Source: Amycolatopsis sp. FDAARGOS 1241 (lineage in GTDB: Bacteria > Actinomycetota > Actinomycetes > Mycobacteriales > Pseudonocardiaceae). From it: a DNA stretch of 64,000 bases. Positions 29,216-37,907 of this stretch are shown one piece after another; the stretch's first letter is position 1, and each line of letters starts with the position of its first letter. Below the pieces are notes generated by a model. It was not told the origin of the DNA and made no database searches. It was given only the letters and a program-made list of their open reading frames with translations. The stretch is taken from contig NZ_CP069526.1 of assembly GCF_016889705.1 (NCBI RefSeq), positions 4,030,001 through 4,094,000 on the forward strand. Direction: 5' to 3'. The position numbers were made by a program, and so were the translations under genes.

Positions 29216-30655
29216 TCAGGTGAGGTACTCCGCGGCCGCGCGCAGGCTCACGAACGAACCGCCGAACGTGTCGATGCGCGGACCCGAGCCGAAATCCGGG
29301 CCGGGGGCGCCGGTTTCGACGCGGACGAAGTCCACCTCGGACAGCGCGGCGAGGAACGCGAGCACCTCCGGGTGCCGGTGCGCCTCGCGCGTCACCACGA
29401 CCACGCTCGCGAAGTCGCGGGCCTCGGCCCGTACCGCCGCGACGTCGGCGGGGGACACCACGAGCGCCCGCGTGTCCGGCACCAGCTCGGTCAGGTGCGG
29501 GCCGAGACCCCACGGCATCGGCCCCGCCGCGATCGTCGGGTCGGTGCGCACGTCGACCACCAGTGGCGCCCCGGCGAGCCGCGGCTCGCCCTGGATCCGC
29601 AGTGCGGCGCGCGCCGCCTCCAGGCCGAGGCGGTAGTCGACGGGCCGCCGCTGCGCGGGTGCCGGCGCGGTGCCCAGCGCAGCGGTGCGCGCGGCCGCTT
29701 CCGCGAGCCGGTCCGCCGGCAGCCTCCCGTCGGACACCGCCGCCACGACGGTCTCGGTGATGCGGTCGAGCGTGTCCGCTCCGAACGCGGCGCCGCCGAG
29801 GCACAACGCGTCCGCGCCCGCCGCCAGAGCCCGCACCGCCGCCGTACCGAGGCTGTCGTGCCGGCCGTACGCGCCGGACACCGCGCCCATTTCGAGCGCG
29901 TCGGTGATCACCGCGCCGGTGAACCCGAGCTCACCGCGCAGTACGTCGGTCAGCGCCGTTCGGTTGAGCGTCGCCGGTTCGTCGCCCCAGGGCCGCACCA
30001 CGAGGTGGCCCGACATGATCGAGCGCACGCCCGCGGAGATCGCCGCCGCGAACGGCACGAGCTCGATCTCCCGCAGTTCCTTCGGCGTCCGCGGCAGCAC
30101 GGGCAGTGCCACGTGCGAATCCTCCGTCGCCGCGCCGTGCCCGGGGAAGTGCTTCGCGCACGCGGCGACACCGTACTTCTGCAGCCCGGTCACGTAGGCC
30201 GCCACGTGCGGCGACGCCCGGACCGGGTCCGATCCGAAGGCCCGCACCCCGATGATCGGATCCTCCGGCGCCAGCGTCAGGTCCGCGCACGGCGCCAGGT
30301 TCACCGTCACGCCGCACGCGGCCAGCCGTTCGCCGAGGGCCGCCGCGACCGCGGTGGTGAGCCCTGGGTCGTCGGCCGCACCCAGCGCGAGCGGACCGGG
30401 CACGAACGACCCGGTGGCCACGTCCAGCCGAGTGACGTCGCCGCCTTCCTCGTCGATGCCGACGACCACGTCGTCGCGTTCGGCGCGCAACACGTCGGTC
30501 AGCGCGGCCACCTGCTCGTCGTCCACCACGTTGCGGCCGAAGAGGATCACCCCGCCCAGGCCGTCGCCGAACCGGCGGCGCAGCCACTCGGGCGCGGTCG
30601 TGCCCGCGAACCCGGGCAGCAGTACGGCTTCGGCGAGGTGCCGCAGGTCAGCCAC
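29216..30655 (-). CDS. glycoside hydrolase family 3, NagZ-like beta-N-acetylglucosaminidase
   Basis: A 479-residue cytosolic GH3 enzyme (no signal peptide). The single (beta/alpha)8 domain shows the NagZ loop with KHFPGHGAATEDSHVALPVL, where the Asp-Ser-His set is the acid/base dyad of NagZ enzymes. The nucleophile Asp is in VITDALEMGAVSGAYGRHD. A shorter C-terminal domain follows (GH3-C-like). It lies 3 bases downstream of an ABC importer, so it probably cleaves the imported amino-sugar oligomers or muropeptide fragments. Beta-glucosidase activity is less likely given the SH dyad. GTG start. Confidence 0.88.
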   Translation of the reverse strand: MADLRHLAEAVLLPGFAGTTAPEWLRRRFGDGLGGVILFGRNVVDDEQVAALTDVLRAERDDVVVGIDEEGGDVTRLDVATGSFVPGPLALGAADDPGLTTAVAAALGERLAACGVTVNLAPCADLTLAPEDPIIGVRAFGSDPVRASPHVAAYVTGLQKYGVAACAKHFPGHGAATEDSHVALPVLPRTPKELREIELVPFAAAISAGVRSIMSGHLVVRPWGDEPATLNRTALTDVLRGELGFTGAVITDALEMGAVSGAYGRHDSLGTAAVRALAAGADALCLGGAAFGADTLDRITETVVAAVSDGRLPADRLAEAAARTAALGTAPAPAQRRPVDYRLGLEAARAALRIQGEPRLAGAPLVVDVRTDPTIAAGPMPWGLGPHLTELVPDTRALVVSPADVAAVRAEARDFASVVVVTREAHRHPEVLAFLAALSEVDFVRVETGAPGPDFGSGPRIDTFGGSFVSLRAAAEYLT

Positions 30656-30658
30656 AAC

Positions 30659-31489
30659 TCATCCCTTCACGGCGCCGGCCGTCAAGCCGGACACCAGCTT
30701 GCGCTGCACGATCAGGAAGAAGATCAGTGCAGGCACGGCGTAGACCACCGACGCCGCCATGATGGCGCCCCAGTCGACGGAAAACGCGGTCTTGAACGAC
30801 GAAAGCCACACTGGCAGCGTCTGCTTCGGCTTGTCCTGCATGAACACCAGCGCAAACAGGAACTCGTTCCACGCGGTGATGAAGCTGAACACCGAAGTGG
30901 TGACCAGCCCCGGCCCGAGCAGGGGCAGCGTCACGCGGCGGAACGCGCCCGCCCGGCTGCAGCCGTCGATCATCGCGGCCTCTTCGAGGTCGTACGGGAT
31001 GCCGTCGATGAAACCGTAGAGCATCCAGACGGTGAAGGGCAGCGACGTCGCGAAGTACACCAGCAGCAGCGACGGCAGGGTGTTGAGCAGCCCGAGGTCG
31101 CGCATCAGCAGGTACATCGGGATGAACAGCGCCGAGAGCGGCGCCAGCTGCGCGACCAGGATCAGCAGCAGGAACCCCTTGCGGCCGCGGAAGCGGAACC
31201 GTGCGAGCGGGATCGCGGCCAGCACGCCGACCACCAGTGCGGCGAGCACGGCTCCGAGCGTGACGATGAGGCTGTTGCTCAGGTAGGTCACGAACCCCGG
31301 TTTCGTCAGTGCCGCCGCGAAGTTCGCGAACGTCGCCGACGTCGGGATCAGGTCGTATGCCGGGGAGAGCACCTCGCCCGGTGTCTTCAGCGACGTGGTG
31401 AACATCCAGTACGTCGGGAAGAAGAACACCAGTGCGACGAGGATGCCGGCCACTGAGAGCGTGACCCGCTGGGTCAGGGGCTTCCTCAC
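30659..31489 (-). CDS. carbohydrate ABC transporter permease (MalG-type)
   Basis: A 276-residue inner-membrane subunit with about six membrane segments and the EAA loop PYDLEEAAMIDGCSRAGAFR followed by TLPLLGPG. Its start overlaps the upstream permease stop by 4 bases. The operon order is binding protein, permease, permease, GH3. No ATPase gene is present, as for sugar importers that borrow a shared MsiK-type ATPase. The substrate is inferred to be an amino sugar from the GH3 enzyme and the DasR-like sites. Confidence 0.92.
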   Translation of the reverse strand: MRKPLTQRVTLSVAGILVALVFFFPTYWMFTTSLKTPGEVLSPAYDLIPTSATFANFAAALTKPGFVTYLSNSLIVTLGAVLAALVVGVLAAIPLARFRFRGRKGFLLLILVAQLAPLSALFIPMYLLMRDLGLLNTLPSLLLVYFATSLPFTVWMLYGFIDGIPYDLEEAAMIDGCSRAGAFRRVTLPLLGPGLVTTSVFSFITAWNEFLFALVFMQDKPKQTLPVWLSSFKTAFSVDWGAIMAASVVYAVPALIFFLIVQRKLVSGLTAGAVKG

Positions 31490-32472
31490 GCGAGCTCACC
31501 GTCCTTCGTCCGCACCAGCAGCTGCACGTACCGCCCGGTCACCAGCAGCAGGATCACCAGCATGATCGTCGCGATCGCCGCCGCCGAGCCGAAGTGGCTG
31601 CCCGCGATGCCCTTGAGGTACTGCAGGATCGCGAGCGTGGTGCTCGCCCCGTCGGGACCGCCTTGCCGGATCGCCCAGATCTGGCCGAACATGTTGAAGT
31701 CCCACAGCACGGACAGGAACGTGACCATCGTCAGGATCGGGCGGATCGCGGGCCAGCTGACCGCGCGGAACGTCTGCCACGGCCCGGCCCCGTCGATGCC
31801 CGCCGCCTCGTACTGCTCCCGGGGCACCCCGATCAGTCCCGCGTACAGCGTGAAGGCGACGAACGGCACGGCCTGCCACAGCACCAGCAACCCGACCACC
31901 GTCAGCGTGCTCGCGCCCGTCGAGAACCACGAGTAGCCGATGAACGAGTGGAACCCCAGCCGGTCGAGGGTCTTGTTGAGGATTCCGTACTGCTGGTCGA
32001 AGATCCACTGGAACACCGTGGTCGTCGCGATCACGGGCACGGCCCAGGCGAGCACGAGCGAGACCTGCAGGATGATCCGGATGACGGGGTTGAGGTGGCG
32101 CATCAGCACGGCGATGACGAGCGCGACCAGCAACGTGGCGGCCACGAGCAGGGCGGTGAACACGACGGTCCGCAGCGCCACCGACCAGAACTGCGGGTCG
32201 GTCAGCTCGGCGGTGTAGTTGTCGAACCCGACCCACACGGTCTTGCCGGTCACCAGCTCGCGCAGGTCGAGCCGGCGCAGGCTGATGCCGAGCATCTGGA
32301 TCGTGGGCCAGCCGAGCAGGACCAGGACGGCGACGAGCGCGGGCAGGAGCAGCAGGTACGGCGTCGCCCGCTCGCCCAACCCGCCCCGGCGCCGCCGTTT
32401 CGCGGGACCGACGTGCGCCGGTGCCGGCGGGGTGGTCCCCGCCGGCACCGGCACGTCGTGGGTGGCCGTCAT
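31486..32472 (-). CDS. sugar ABC transporter permease (MalF-type)
   Basis: A 328-residue inner-membrane subunit. It has a cytoplasmic Pro-rich N-terminus (PAPAHVGPAKRRRRGG), a first membrane segment (TPYLLLLPALVAVLVLLGWP) and the EAA loop VPREQYEAAGIDGAGPWQTF with the following WPAIRPIL. It overlaps both neighbours in the ABC operon by 4 bases, so all three transporter genes are translationally coupled. The partner ATPase must be encoded elsewhere. Confidence 0.92.
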   Translation of the reverse strand: MTATHDVPVPAGTTPPAPAHVGPAKRRRRGGLGERATPYLLLLPALVAVLVLLGWPTIQMLGISLRRLDLRELVTGKTVWVGFDNYTAELTDPQFWSVALRTVVFTALLVAATLLVALVIAVLMRHLNPVIRIILQVSLVLAWAVPVIATTTVFQWIFDQQYGILNKTLDRLGFHSFIGYSWFSTGASTLTVVGLLVLWQAVPFVAFTLYAGLIGVPREQYEAAGIDGAGPWQTFRAVSWPAIRPILTMVTFLSVLWDFNMFGQIWAIRQGGPDGASTTLAILQYLKGIAGSHFGSAAAIATIMLVILLLVTGRYVQLLVRTKDGELA

Positions 32473-33761
32473 CCGCCGATGATCTTGTCGAGGGCGGCGT
32501 TGGCGTCCGCCGTGGCCTGGTCGAGCGACTTCTTCCCCGTCAGGTAGGCCGTCAGCATGTCCTTCAGCGGGTTCTGGCCGGATTCGACCTCACCCCACTT
32601 CGGGCTGGTGGGCACCGCGCGGCCGTTCTTCGAGGCCTTGGCCATGACCCCGCCGAGTGGGTCCTTGTCCAGCGCGCTGGTGTCGGTGGACGTGCCCGGC
32701 ACGTAGCCGGCGGCGGCCATCTGGGTCATGTACTTGGTGCTGGTGAGCAGCTTCAGGTACTCCTTCGCGAGGTCGGAGTTCTTGCTGTTGAGCGGGATCA
32801 CCAGGTTCGAGCCGCCGAGGAACACCGGCGCCGTCTGGCCCGCGGTCCTGCTCGGGATCGGGAACGCGCCGGTCTTGTCGGCGATGCTCGGGTCGGTCTT
32901 CGCCGCCGTGGCGACCTCACCCGGCGTCCCGATGAACATCGCGACCTTGCCGCCGCCGTAGATGCCGGCCTGCTGCGGGGTGGCCTCGTCGTTGTCCTTC
33001 GGCGCGGTGGTGCCGGAGGTGTCCACGAGCTGCTTGTAGAACTCGAGACCCGCCTTGGCGCCGGCCGAGTCGAGCGTGGACGTGAAGCCCTTGCCCTCGG
33101 CCTGGGCGATGTCGCCGCCGTTGTCCCAGATGAACGACAGCAGCGCGTACCAGTACTGACCCGGCAGGTACAGCGGCTGGAAGTCCTTGTCGCTGCCGAA
33201 CTTCGCCTTCAGCTTCGCGATGTCGTCGAGCCACTCCCGGTCCGAGGTCGGCGGCGCGGTGATGCCGGCCTGCTCGAACATGTCCTTGCGGTAGAGGACT
33301 TCGCGGTTGGCGGCGTAGAACGGCACGCCGTAGGTCTTGCCCTCGAACTCGCCGGAGGCCTTGAGCCCGGCGAGCCACTGCGGGCCGTTGAAGCTCGCCA
33401 CGTCGCCCGAGAGGTCCGTGAGCACGCCGTCGGAGGCGAACGCCGGGGTCTGGGTGTTGCCGACCTCGATCACGTCGGGCGGGGTGCCGCCCGCGAGCGC
33501 GGTGGTCAGCTTCTGCTGGATGCCGTTCCACGGCTGGATCTGGTAGTTGACCTTGACGCCGGGGTGGGCCGCCTCGAACTCCTTGTTGAGCGCTCCCGTG
33601 AGGCTGTCCGGCGCGGAGCCGTCCATGAGCCAGACCGTGAGCGTGCCACCCTGGGAACCCCCCGAGCCGGACGCGTTGTCACCGCCGCCCGAGCCGGCGC
33701 ACCCGGCTGTGGCGAGGGTGATGGCGGCGGCACCCGCCGCCAGCTTGAGCCAGCGCTTCAC
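32469..33761 (-). CDS. sugar-binding lipoprotein of ABC importer
   Basis: A 430-residue extracellular solute-binding protein (family 1). The signal sequence ends in a lipobox LATAGC with the Cys at about residue 21, then a Gly/Ser linker. The binding domain begins TLTVWLMDGSAPDSLTGALN, with NYQIQPWNGIQQKLTTALAG and TPPDVIEVGNTQTPAFASDG as in family-1 proteins. The GTG at 33761 gives a proper signal peptide (KRWLKLAAGAAAITL); upstream in-frame sequence does not. It is the first gene of the importer and lies 48 bases from two DasR-like sites. Confidence 0.92.
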   Translation of the reverse strand: MKRWLKLAAGAAAITLATAGCAGSGGGDNASGSGGSQGGTLTVWLMDGSAPDSLTGALNKEFEAAHPGVKVNYQIQPWNGIQQKLTTALAGGTPPDVIEVGNTQTPAFASDGVLTDLSGDVASFNGPQWLAGLKASGEFEGKTYGVPFYAANREVLYRKDMFEQAGITAPPTSDREWLDDIAKLKAKFGSDKDFQPLYLPGQYWYALLSFIWDNGGDIAQAEGKGFTSTLDSAGAKAGLEFYKQLVDTSGTTAPKDNDEATPQQAGIYGGGKVAMFIGTPGEVATAAKTDPSIADKTGAFPIPSRTAGQTAPVFLGGSNLVIPLNSKNSDLAKEYLKLLTSTKYMTQMAAAGYVPGTSTDTSALDKDPLGGVMAKASKNGRAVPTSPKWGEVESGQNPLKDMLTAYLTGKKSLDQATADANAALDKIIGG

Positions 33762-33808
33762 TTGTCTCGTCCTTTCGGTGCCCGGCCACCCGGCCGGTCT
33801 GTGACAAA

Positions 33809-33844
33809 TGGTGTAGACCAATGGGTGCAGAGTGGTCCGGACCA
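33809..33844. promoter_or_regulatory. two DasR-like (dre) operator sites
   Basis: TGGTGTAGACCA (33809-33820) matches the dre core TGGTCTAGACCA at 11 of 12 positions. TGGTCCGGACCA (33833-33844) matches at 10 of 12 and is a perfect palindrome. Their starts are 24 bases apart, about two helical turns, and they sit 48-83 bases before the binding-protein gene. DasR is a GntR/HutC regulator of N-acetylglucosamine and chitobiose uptake in actinomycetes; the assignment is by motif. Confidence 0.7.
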
Positions 33845-34026
33845 CAGCCGGTGTCAAGCGGGTAACCAAGACGTTGTAAACGCGACGGCCGGGTTGACGC
33901 TGCGTGTCCGCCCGGCTACCGGCGTTCGACGGGAAAGTGCAGGTGGCGGCGCGGAAACCCATGACCGGCCAGGGTTTCTCGCCCCGGCGGTGTTGTTCGT
34001 GAAGACCTCGCCGGCCGCATGAAAGC

Positions 34027-34065
34027 GGACGGGTCCTGTCCGCGGTGGCGGACGGGACCCAGTCC
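34027..34065. other. hairpin in the long gap upstream of the importer
   Basis: Arms GGACGGGTCCTGTCCGC and GCGGACGGGACCCAGTCC pair along about 17 bp with one mismatch and one bulge, around a GGTG loop. It lies in the 575-base gap between the importer start and the SH3-protein stop. It may be a second terminator for the SH3 gene, or leader structure. I see no gene in the rest of this gap (33850-34020, 34070-34275). Confidence 0.45.
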
Positions 34066-34279
34066 GGTGGTACGGGGTGGTCCGGCTGCGCGCGGACCTG
34101 ATTCGTCGGATCGGCCCGAGACGGGACACCTCCGGTAGCCCGTGGGCGGCCGGCGTCCTCGGTCCAGACCCCGCGGAACAGCCCGTGGCGTCCGGGTTCG
34201 ACATCCGCTTCAGGAGCGTCGCTTCGCCCAGGGGCGGGGCGCGCAGGCCGGATCGCGTCGAGGACCCTGACGTTGACAC

Positions 34280-34319
34280 GCGGAAGGCCCCGCCCGGTGC
34301 ACCGGACGGGGCCTTCCGC
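34280..34319 (-). terminator. terminator of the SH3/NlpC-P60-like gene
   Basis: A 13-bp perfect stem (GCGGAAGGCCCCG with CGGGGCCTTCCGC) encloses a loop that itself contains the palindrome CCGGTGCACCGG. It begins 18 bases after the minus-strand stop at 34337 and is the clearest terminator in this stretch. Confidence 0.85.
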
Positions 34320-34336
34320 CTGCCTCCCGGACGGGG

Positions 34337-35113
34337 TCAGTGGTTGACCTTGAACCACGGCTGCGACCAGCCGAGGTAGGTCTGGCCCCAGGTGCTCTTG
34401 ATCTCCGCGATCGTGGTCTGGGTGTAGGACCCCGCGCCGTGGATGTCGTTCGACAAGAACTGGCCGCCGCCGATCGAGATCATGGTGTGGCCCGCGCCGC
34501 CGTTGGAGAAGAAGGCGAGGCCGCCCGCGGGCACGTTCTCGTCGCCCGCGTGCTTGTACTGGCTCGGGATCTGCGTCCAGTGCACGTATGCCGTCTCGGA
34601 ACCCGACGCCGAAAAACCGTAGTTCTGCGCGTTGATGCGGTCGCACCAGCCGTCGTAGGAGGAGTCGTTGCCGGAGTGCACGCGGGTCTTCGCGTACGCC
34701 ACGGCCTGCGCGCAGGTGCGGGCGTCACCGAGGCCGGTCGTGGAGCAGGTGTTCGCCGGCGGCGTCGGCACGTTCGTGCAGTCGGGCGCGACGCGGCCGT
34801 CGCTGCCGGTGTAGACGTAGGTGTCGGTGACGTAGCCGCCCTTCGCGGCGATGTGGTCCCACACGTTGCTCGTGCCGTACTTGCCGGTCACGGTGTCGCC
34901 GGTGGTCTGGCAGTCGATGACCACGGCGGTGCCGTCGGCGATCGTGCCGACGGAGCTCGCGCCGGTGCCGGGAGCCGATCGCACGGTGAGCGGGGCACCG
35001 GAGTCGGTGTGCACGGTGCCGCTCGCGTCGGCGGCCAGTGCCGGCGCGATGCCGGACAGCGTGATGGCGGCGGCGAACGCGACCAGCCCGAGCGAGCGCT
35101 TCGCGATGTTCAT
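34337..35113 (-). CDS. secreted SH3-domain protein with NlpC/P60-like hydrolase domain
   Basis: A 258-residue exported protein. A signal peptide ends near APALAADA. Residues 30-105 form a bacterial SH3 domain (SGAPLTVRSAPGTGASSVG, then VWDHIAAKGGYVTDTYVYTG). After a Pro/Thr linker, the C-terminal domain has a candidate catalytic Cys in SYDGWCDRINAQNYGF and His in GGAGHTMISIGGGQF, resembling NlpC/P60 or CHAP amidases, although the order WC...GH is the only support. It may trim peptidoglycan peptides. It is transcribed toward the importer operon but separated from it by a strong terminator. Confidence 0.8.
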   Translation of the reverse strand: MNIAKRSLGLVAFAAAITLSGIAPALAADASGTVHTDSGAPLTVRSAPGTGASSVGTIADGTAVVIDCQTTGDTVTGKYGTSNVWDHIAAKGGYVTDTYVYTGSDGRVAPDCTNVPTPPANTCSTTGLGDARTCAQAVAYAKTRVHSGNDSSYDGWCDRINAQNYGFSASGSETAYVHWTQIPSQYKHAGDENVPAGGLAFFSNGGAGHTMISIGGGQFLSNDIHGAGSYTQTTIAEIKSTWGQTYLGWSQPWFKVNH

Positions 35114-35237
35114 CCTCGGTCCTTCCTGATCCCCAGTGGGTGTGGGAACCAGGTTCGCCGCAGCCGGTACACGGTCCGTACAAATGCGGTTCCGCGCCGG
35201 CGTGCGGGCGATGAACCCCGGACAATCCGGGCGCGGC

Positions 35238-36170
35238 TCAGCCCTTGCGTGGACCGCCCGACTTGCGACGCGGCACGTAGTCGCGGCTGTCGCCTTGGAT
35301 CAGACGCGAGCGCAGGGTGGTGAGCAACTCCGACGCGCCGTTCGCGCGGGCTTCGTCGCGGGAGGCGAGCCCGAGCAGCAGTGCGTCGGCGAGGACCTCG
35401 GCGCTGAGCATCTCGCCGGTGAAGTTGCTGGGGGAGTGGGTGGCCTGCAGGCTCACGGCCACGCGGTCGCCGAACACCGGTGCGAGCGAGTCGGTGACCA
35501 ACAGGGTGCGGGCGCCGACCTCGCGGGTCCGGTCGAGCAGCACCTCGATGTCGCCGAGCAGCCGGCTCGGCAGGAACAGCACGACGACGTCACCCTCGCC
35601 GAGACCGAGCAGGTCGTCGGCGAGGCGGAAGCCGGTCGCGCCGCTCGCGCGGGCGCGCCGCCCCATCCGGCCCAGCCGCAGCGCGAGGTAGCCGGCGAGA
35701 AAGCTCGACGGGCCGATACCGAAGGCCAGCACTTCGCGGGCTTCGTCGAGCAGGTTCACCGCCCGCTCGAAGTCCTCTTCGGTGATGAGCCGCCAGGTCT
35801 CGGCGAGCCGCTCGGTCGCTTCGGTGAAAACCCGCTCGAGCACCGTGGTCGGCGGGCCCTCGACCTCGCCGGTCTCACGCGCGTGCAGCTTGAGCGACGG
35901 GCTGGTCTCGGTCACGACCTGCCGGGCGAGGTGCTGGCGCATGTCCGACAGCCCGGTGTAACCGAGCGTCTTCGCGGTGCGGACCACCGTCGCGTCGCTG
36001 GTGCCGGTGGCCGAGCCGATCTGCTCGGCGGTGGCGAAGATGGCCTCGCGCGCGTGGTGGCGCAGGTACTCGGCGACGGTGCGCTCGGCCCGCGACATCC
36101 CGGCGAGCCGGCCGGTGATCCGCTCGGTGAGCGAGTCCCCGCCGTCGGCGGGGGTGGCGTCGTCGGGCAT
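35238..36170 (-). CDS. RpiR/MurR-family regulator (HTH + SIS domain)
   Basis: A 310-residue regulator with an N-terminal HTH_6 domain (AEYLRHHAREAIFATAEQIG, then TGTSDATVVRTAKTLGYTGL) and a C-terminal SIS sugar-phosphate-binding fold (REVLAFGIGPSSFLAGYLAL, VVVLFLPSRLLGDIEVLLDR, TLLVTDSLAPVF). I chose the ATG at 36170, 9 bases after AGGAGAG; an ATG at 36200 would add ten residues. RpiR proteins sense phosphorylated sugars or amino sugars. The position beside an amino-sugar importer and cell-wall genes suggests a MurNAc/GlcNAc-type role, but it could instead regulate the divergent fusion gene. Confidence 0.88.
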   Translation of the reverse strand: MPDDATPADGGDSLTERITGRLAGMSRAERTVAEYLRHHAREAIFATAEQIGSATGTSDATVVRTAKTLGYTGLSDMRQHLARQVVTETSPSLKLHARETGEVEGPPTTVLERVFTEATERLAETWRLITEEDFERAVNLLDEAREVLAFGIGPSSFLAGYLALRLGRMGRRARASGATGFRLADDLLGLGEGDVVVLFLPSRLLGDIEVLLDRTREVGARTLLVTDSLAPVFGDRVAVSLQATHSPSNFTGEMLSAEVLADALLLGLASRDEARANGASELLTTLRSRLIQGDSRDYVPRRKSGGPRKG

Positions 36171-36320
36171 CGGATCACTCTCCTGTCGGCTCTTCTGCAT
36201 CGTAGTGGCCGGGACCCGCCCGCGTCTGCGGGACCACTGTGGACGGTGTGGCACGGGTGCGATCCCGGACACAACGGACGGGTGTGGTTGCCGGCGCCAC
36301 CGGGCCCGGCTAAGGTTCAA

Positions 36321-36344
36321 AGTAGTCAATAAAGGTGACTAACT
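36321..36344. promoter_or_regulatory. inverted repeat in RpiR/fusion divergent promoter
   Basis: AGTAGTCA and TGACTAACT, 7 bases apart, form a near-perfect inverted repeat just before the ribosome-binding site of the fusion gene (GGAGCGAGGAG). The AT-rich context and the position over the start of transcription or translation suggest an operator; the TAGTCA half-site resembles MarR-type sites, and no MarR gene is adjacent. Confidence 0.4.
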
Positions 36345-36361
36345 GGAGCGAGGAGCGCCCG

Positions 36362-37501
36362 ATGTCGGTGATCGAGCTGACGACCTTCAGGGTCCGTCCC
36401 GAGCGGACGCGGGCGATGCTCGACGCCCGCCCCGGCATGATCGAGGCGTTCCGCCGCGATCGCCGTGGCTTCGTTTCGGCGCGGCTCGTGCGAGTCGCGG
36501 ACGAGACCTGGCTGGACTTCGTCGAGTGGACCGACGACTCGGCCTGGGACGCCTCGCGCGCGAAGGGCGGCAACCAGCCGGAGATCGCCGCCTTCTTCGC
36601 GACCATCGATGAGCTGGTGGGTTCCGAGCGCGGCGTGCGCTACGACGACGCCGAAGACGGCCCGCGCCGCGTGCGGACCGTCGGCTACGGGCCCGAACCG
36701 TCGCAGGTGGGAGAGCTGTACCTGCCTGAAGGGCCTGGCCCGTTCCCGGTCGTGGTGCTCGTCCACGGCGGTTTCTGGACCGCGTTGTACGACCGGCGCC
36801 AGCTGACCCCGCTCGCCGACGACCTGCTCGCCCGCGGGTACGCCGTGTGGAACGTCGAGTACCGGCGCCTGGGCGAACCGGGCGGCGGCTGGCCCGGCAC
36901 CTTGACCGACTTCGCCGCGGCCGTCGACGCGTTGGCCGGCCTCGGCCCCGAGCTCGACCTGTCCCGCGTGGTGGTCATCGGCCACTCGGCCGGCGGCCAC
37001 CTCGCAGCGTGGGGCGCCGGGCGCGCCACCCTGCCCGACGCCGCGCCCGGCGCGGGCCCGAAGGTCACGCCGGTCGCGGCCGTGTCCCTGGCGGGGGTGC
37101 TCGACCTGCGCGGCTCGGCGGAGGCCCGCCTCGGCCACGAGCTGTCCGACCCGGACCTCCCGGGACCCGCCGGCGCGCCGGTCGACGCCGACCGCCGCTA
37201 CACCGGTGCCGTCGCGGCGCTGGCCGGAGACGGCCTGGTCCGCGCCCTCCTCGGCGGCACCCCCGCCGAACAACCGGATCGCTACACCTGGGCCACCCCG
37301 GCCGACGCCGGCGTCCCGCTCCTGGTCGTCCACGGCGACGCCGACGAGATCGTCCCGGCCGGCCAAGCCCGCGTCGCCTTCGCGGCCGAGACGGTCGACG
37401 TGCCCGGCGCGGGCCACTTCGACGTGATCGACCCGGCCCACCCGTCGTGGGCGCGCGTCGTGGCGTGGGCCGGGGAGCAGCTCGCGAAGCACGCCGGGTA
37501 G
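36362..37501 (+). CDS. fusion of an ABM-like domain and an alpha/beta hydrolase
   Basis: A 379-residue protein with two joined parts. Residues 1-90 look like a dimeric alpha/beta barrel of the antibiotic-biosynthesis-monooxygenase type (SVIELTTFRVRPERTRAM, GFVSARLVRVADETWLDFVE, WDASRAKGG, IAAFFATIDEL). Residues 120-379 are an alpha/beta hydrolase with LVHGGFWTALY, nucleophile elbow GHSAGGHLAAW, acid in VVHGDADEIVPA and His in GAGHFDVIDPAH. The hydrolase part is a paralogue of the protein at 4875-5603. The ATG follows GCGAGGAGCG. The function is unknown; an RpiR gene is divergent. Confidence 0.82.
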   Translation: MSVIELTTFRVRPERTRAMLDARPGMIEAFRRDRRGFVSARLVRVADETWLDFVEWTDDSAWDASRAKGGNQPEIAAFFATIDELVGSERGVRYDDAEDGPRRVRTVGYGPEPSQVGELYLPEGPGPFPVVVLVHGGFWTALYDRRQLTPLADDLLARGYAVWNVEYRRLGEPGGGWPGTLTDFAAAVDALAGLGPELDLSRVVVIGHSAGGHLAAWGAGRATLPDAAPGAGPKVTPVAAVSLAGVLDLRGSAEARLGHELSDPDLPGPAGAPVDADRRYTGAVAALAGDGLVRALLGGTPAEQPDRYTWATPADAGVPLLVVHGDADEIVPAGQARVAFAAETVDVPGAGHFDVIDPAHPSWARVVAWAGEQLAKHAG

Positions 37502-37541
37502 GCGGCCCGGCCGGGTGGTGGCGGCTCGCTACGCTGCCGGC

Positions 37542-37907
37542 ATGACCACCACTCGTCCCGCCCTGCGCGGCTTCCCGGGGTTCGTGCTCGTGGTGCGGTT
37601 CCTGACGGAACTGGCGCTGCTCGCGGGACTCGCGGTGGCCGGGGCACGGCTGGGCGGCAGCGCGCTGCTCGACGTCGTCGGCGGAGTGCTGTGGCCGCTG
37701 CCAGCCGCGGCGATCTGGGCGCTCGTGATCGCCCCGAAGGCGCCGCGTCGCTCGCCCGAGCCGACGCGGTTCATCCTGGAGTTCGCGTTGTTCGGCGCGG
37801 CCGCGGTGGCCTTGGCCGCGTCCGGGCTGCTCGTGGCCGGGATCGTGCTGGCCGTCGCCGGCGTGCTCACCGCGATCGCGGTGCGGGTGTTCGCCAAGGA
37901 CGGTTGA
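37542..37907 (+). CDS. YrdB/DUF2568-family small membrane protein
   Basis: A 121-residue protein with four hydrophobic segments (FVLVVRFLTELALLAGLAVA, LLDVVGGVLWPLPAAAIWAL, a third around FILEFALFGAAAVALAASG, and GIVLAVAGVLTAIAV). The motif IWALVIAPKAPRR between segments 2 and 3 is the family mark of YrdB-type proteins. It stands 40 bases after the fusion gene. No enzyme activity is known. The 268-base gap to the next gene holds no gene I can support. Confidence 0.8.
   Translation: MTTTRPALRGFPGFVLVVRFLTELALLAGLAVAGARLGGSALLDVVGGVLWPLPAAAIWALVIAPKAPRRSPEPTRFILEFALFGAAAVALAASGLLVAGIVLAVAGVLTAIAVRVFAKDG

Noticed and set aside
35114..35237. Possible cyclic-di-AMP (ydaO) riboswitch before the secreted SH3/NlpC-P60-like gene
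   Set aside because: Such genes often have one, but I could not find the conserved core strings or pairing pattern in the 124-base leader.
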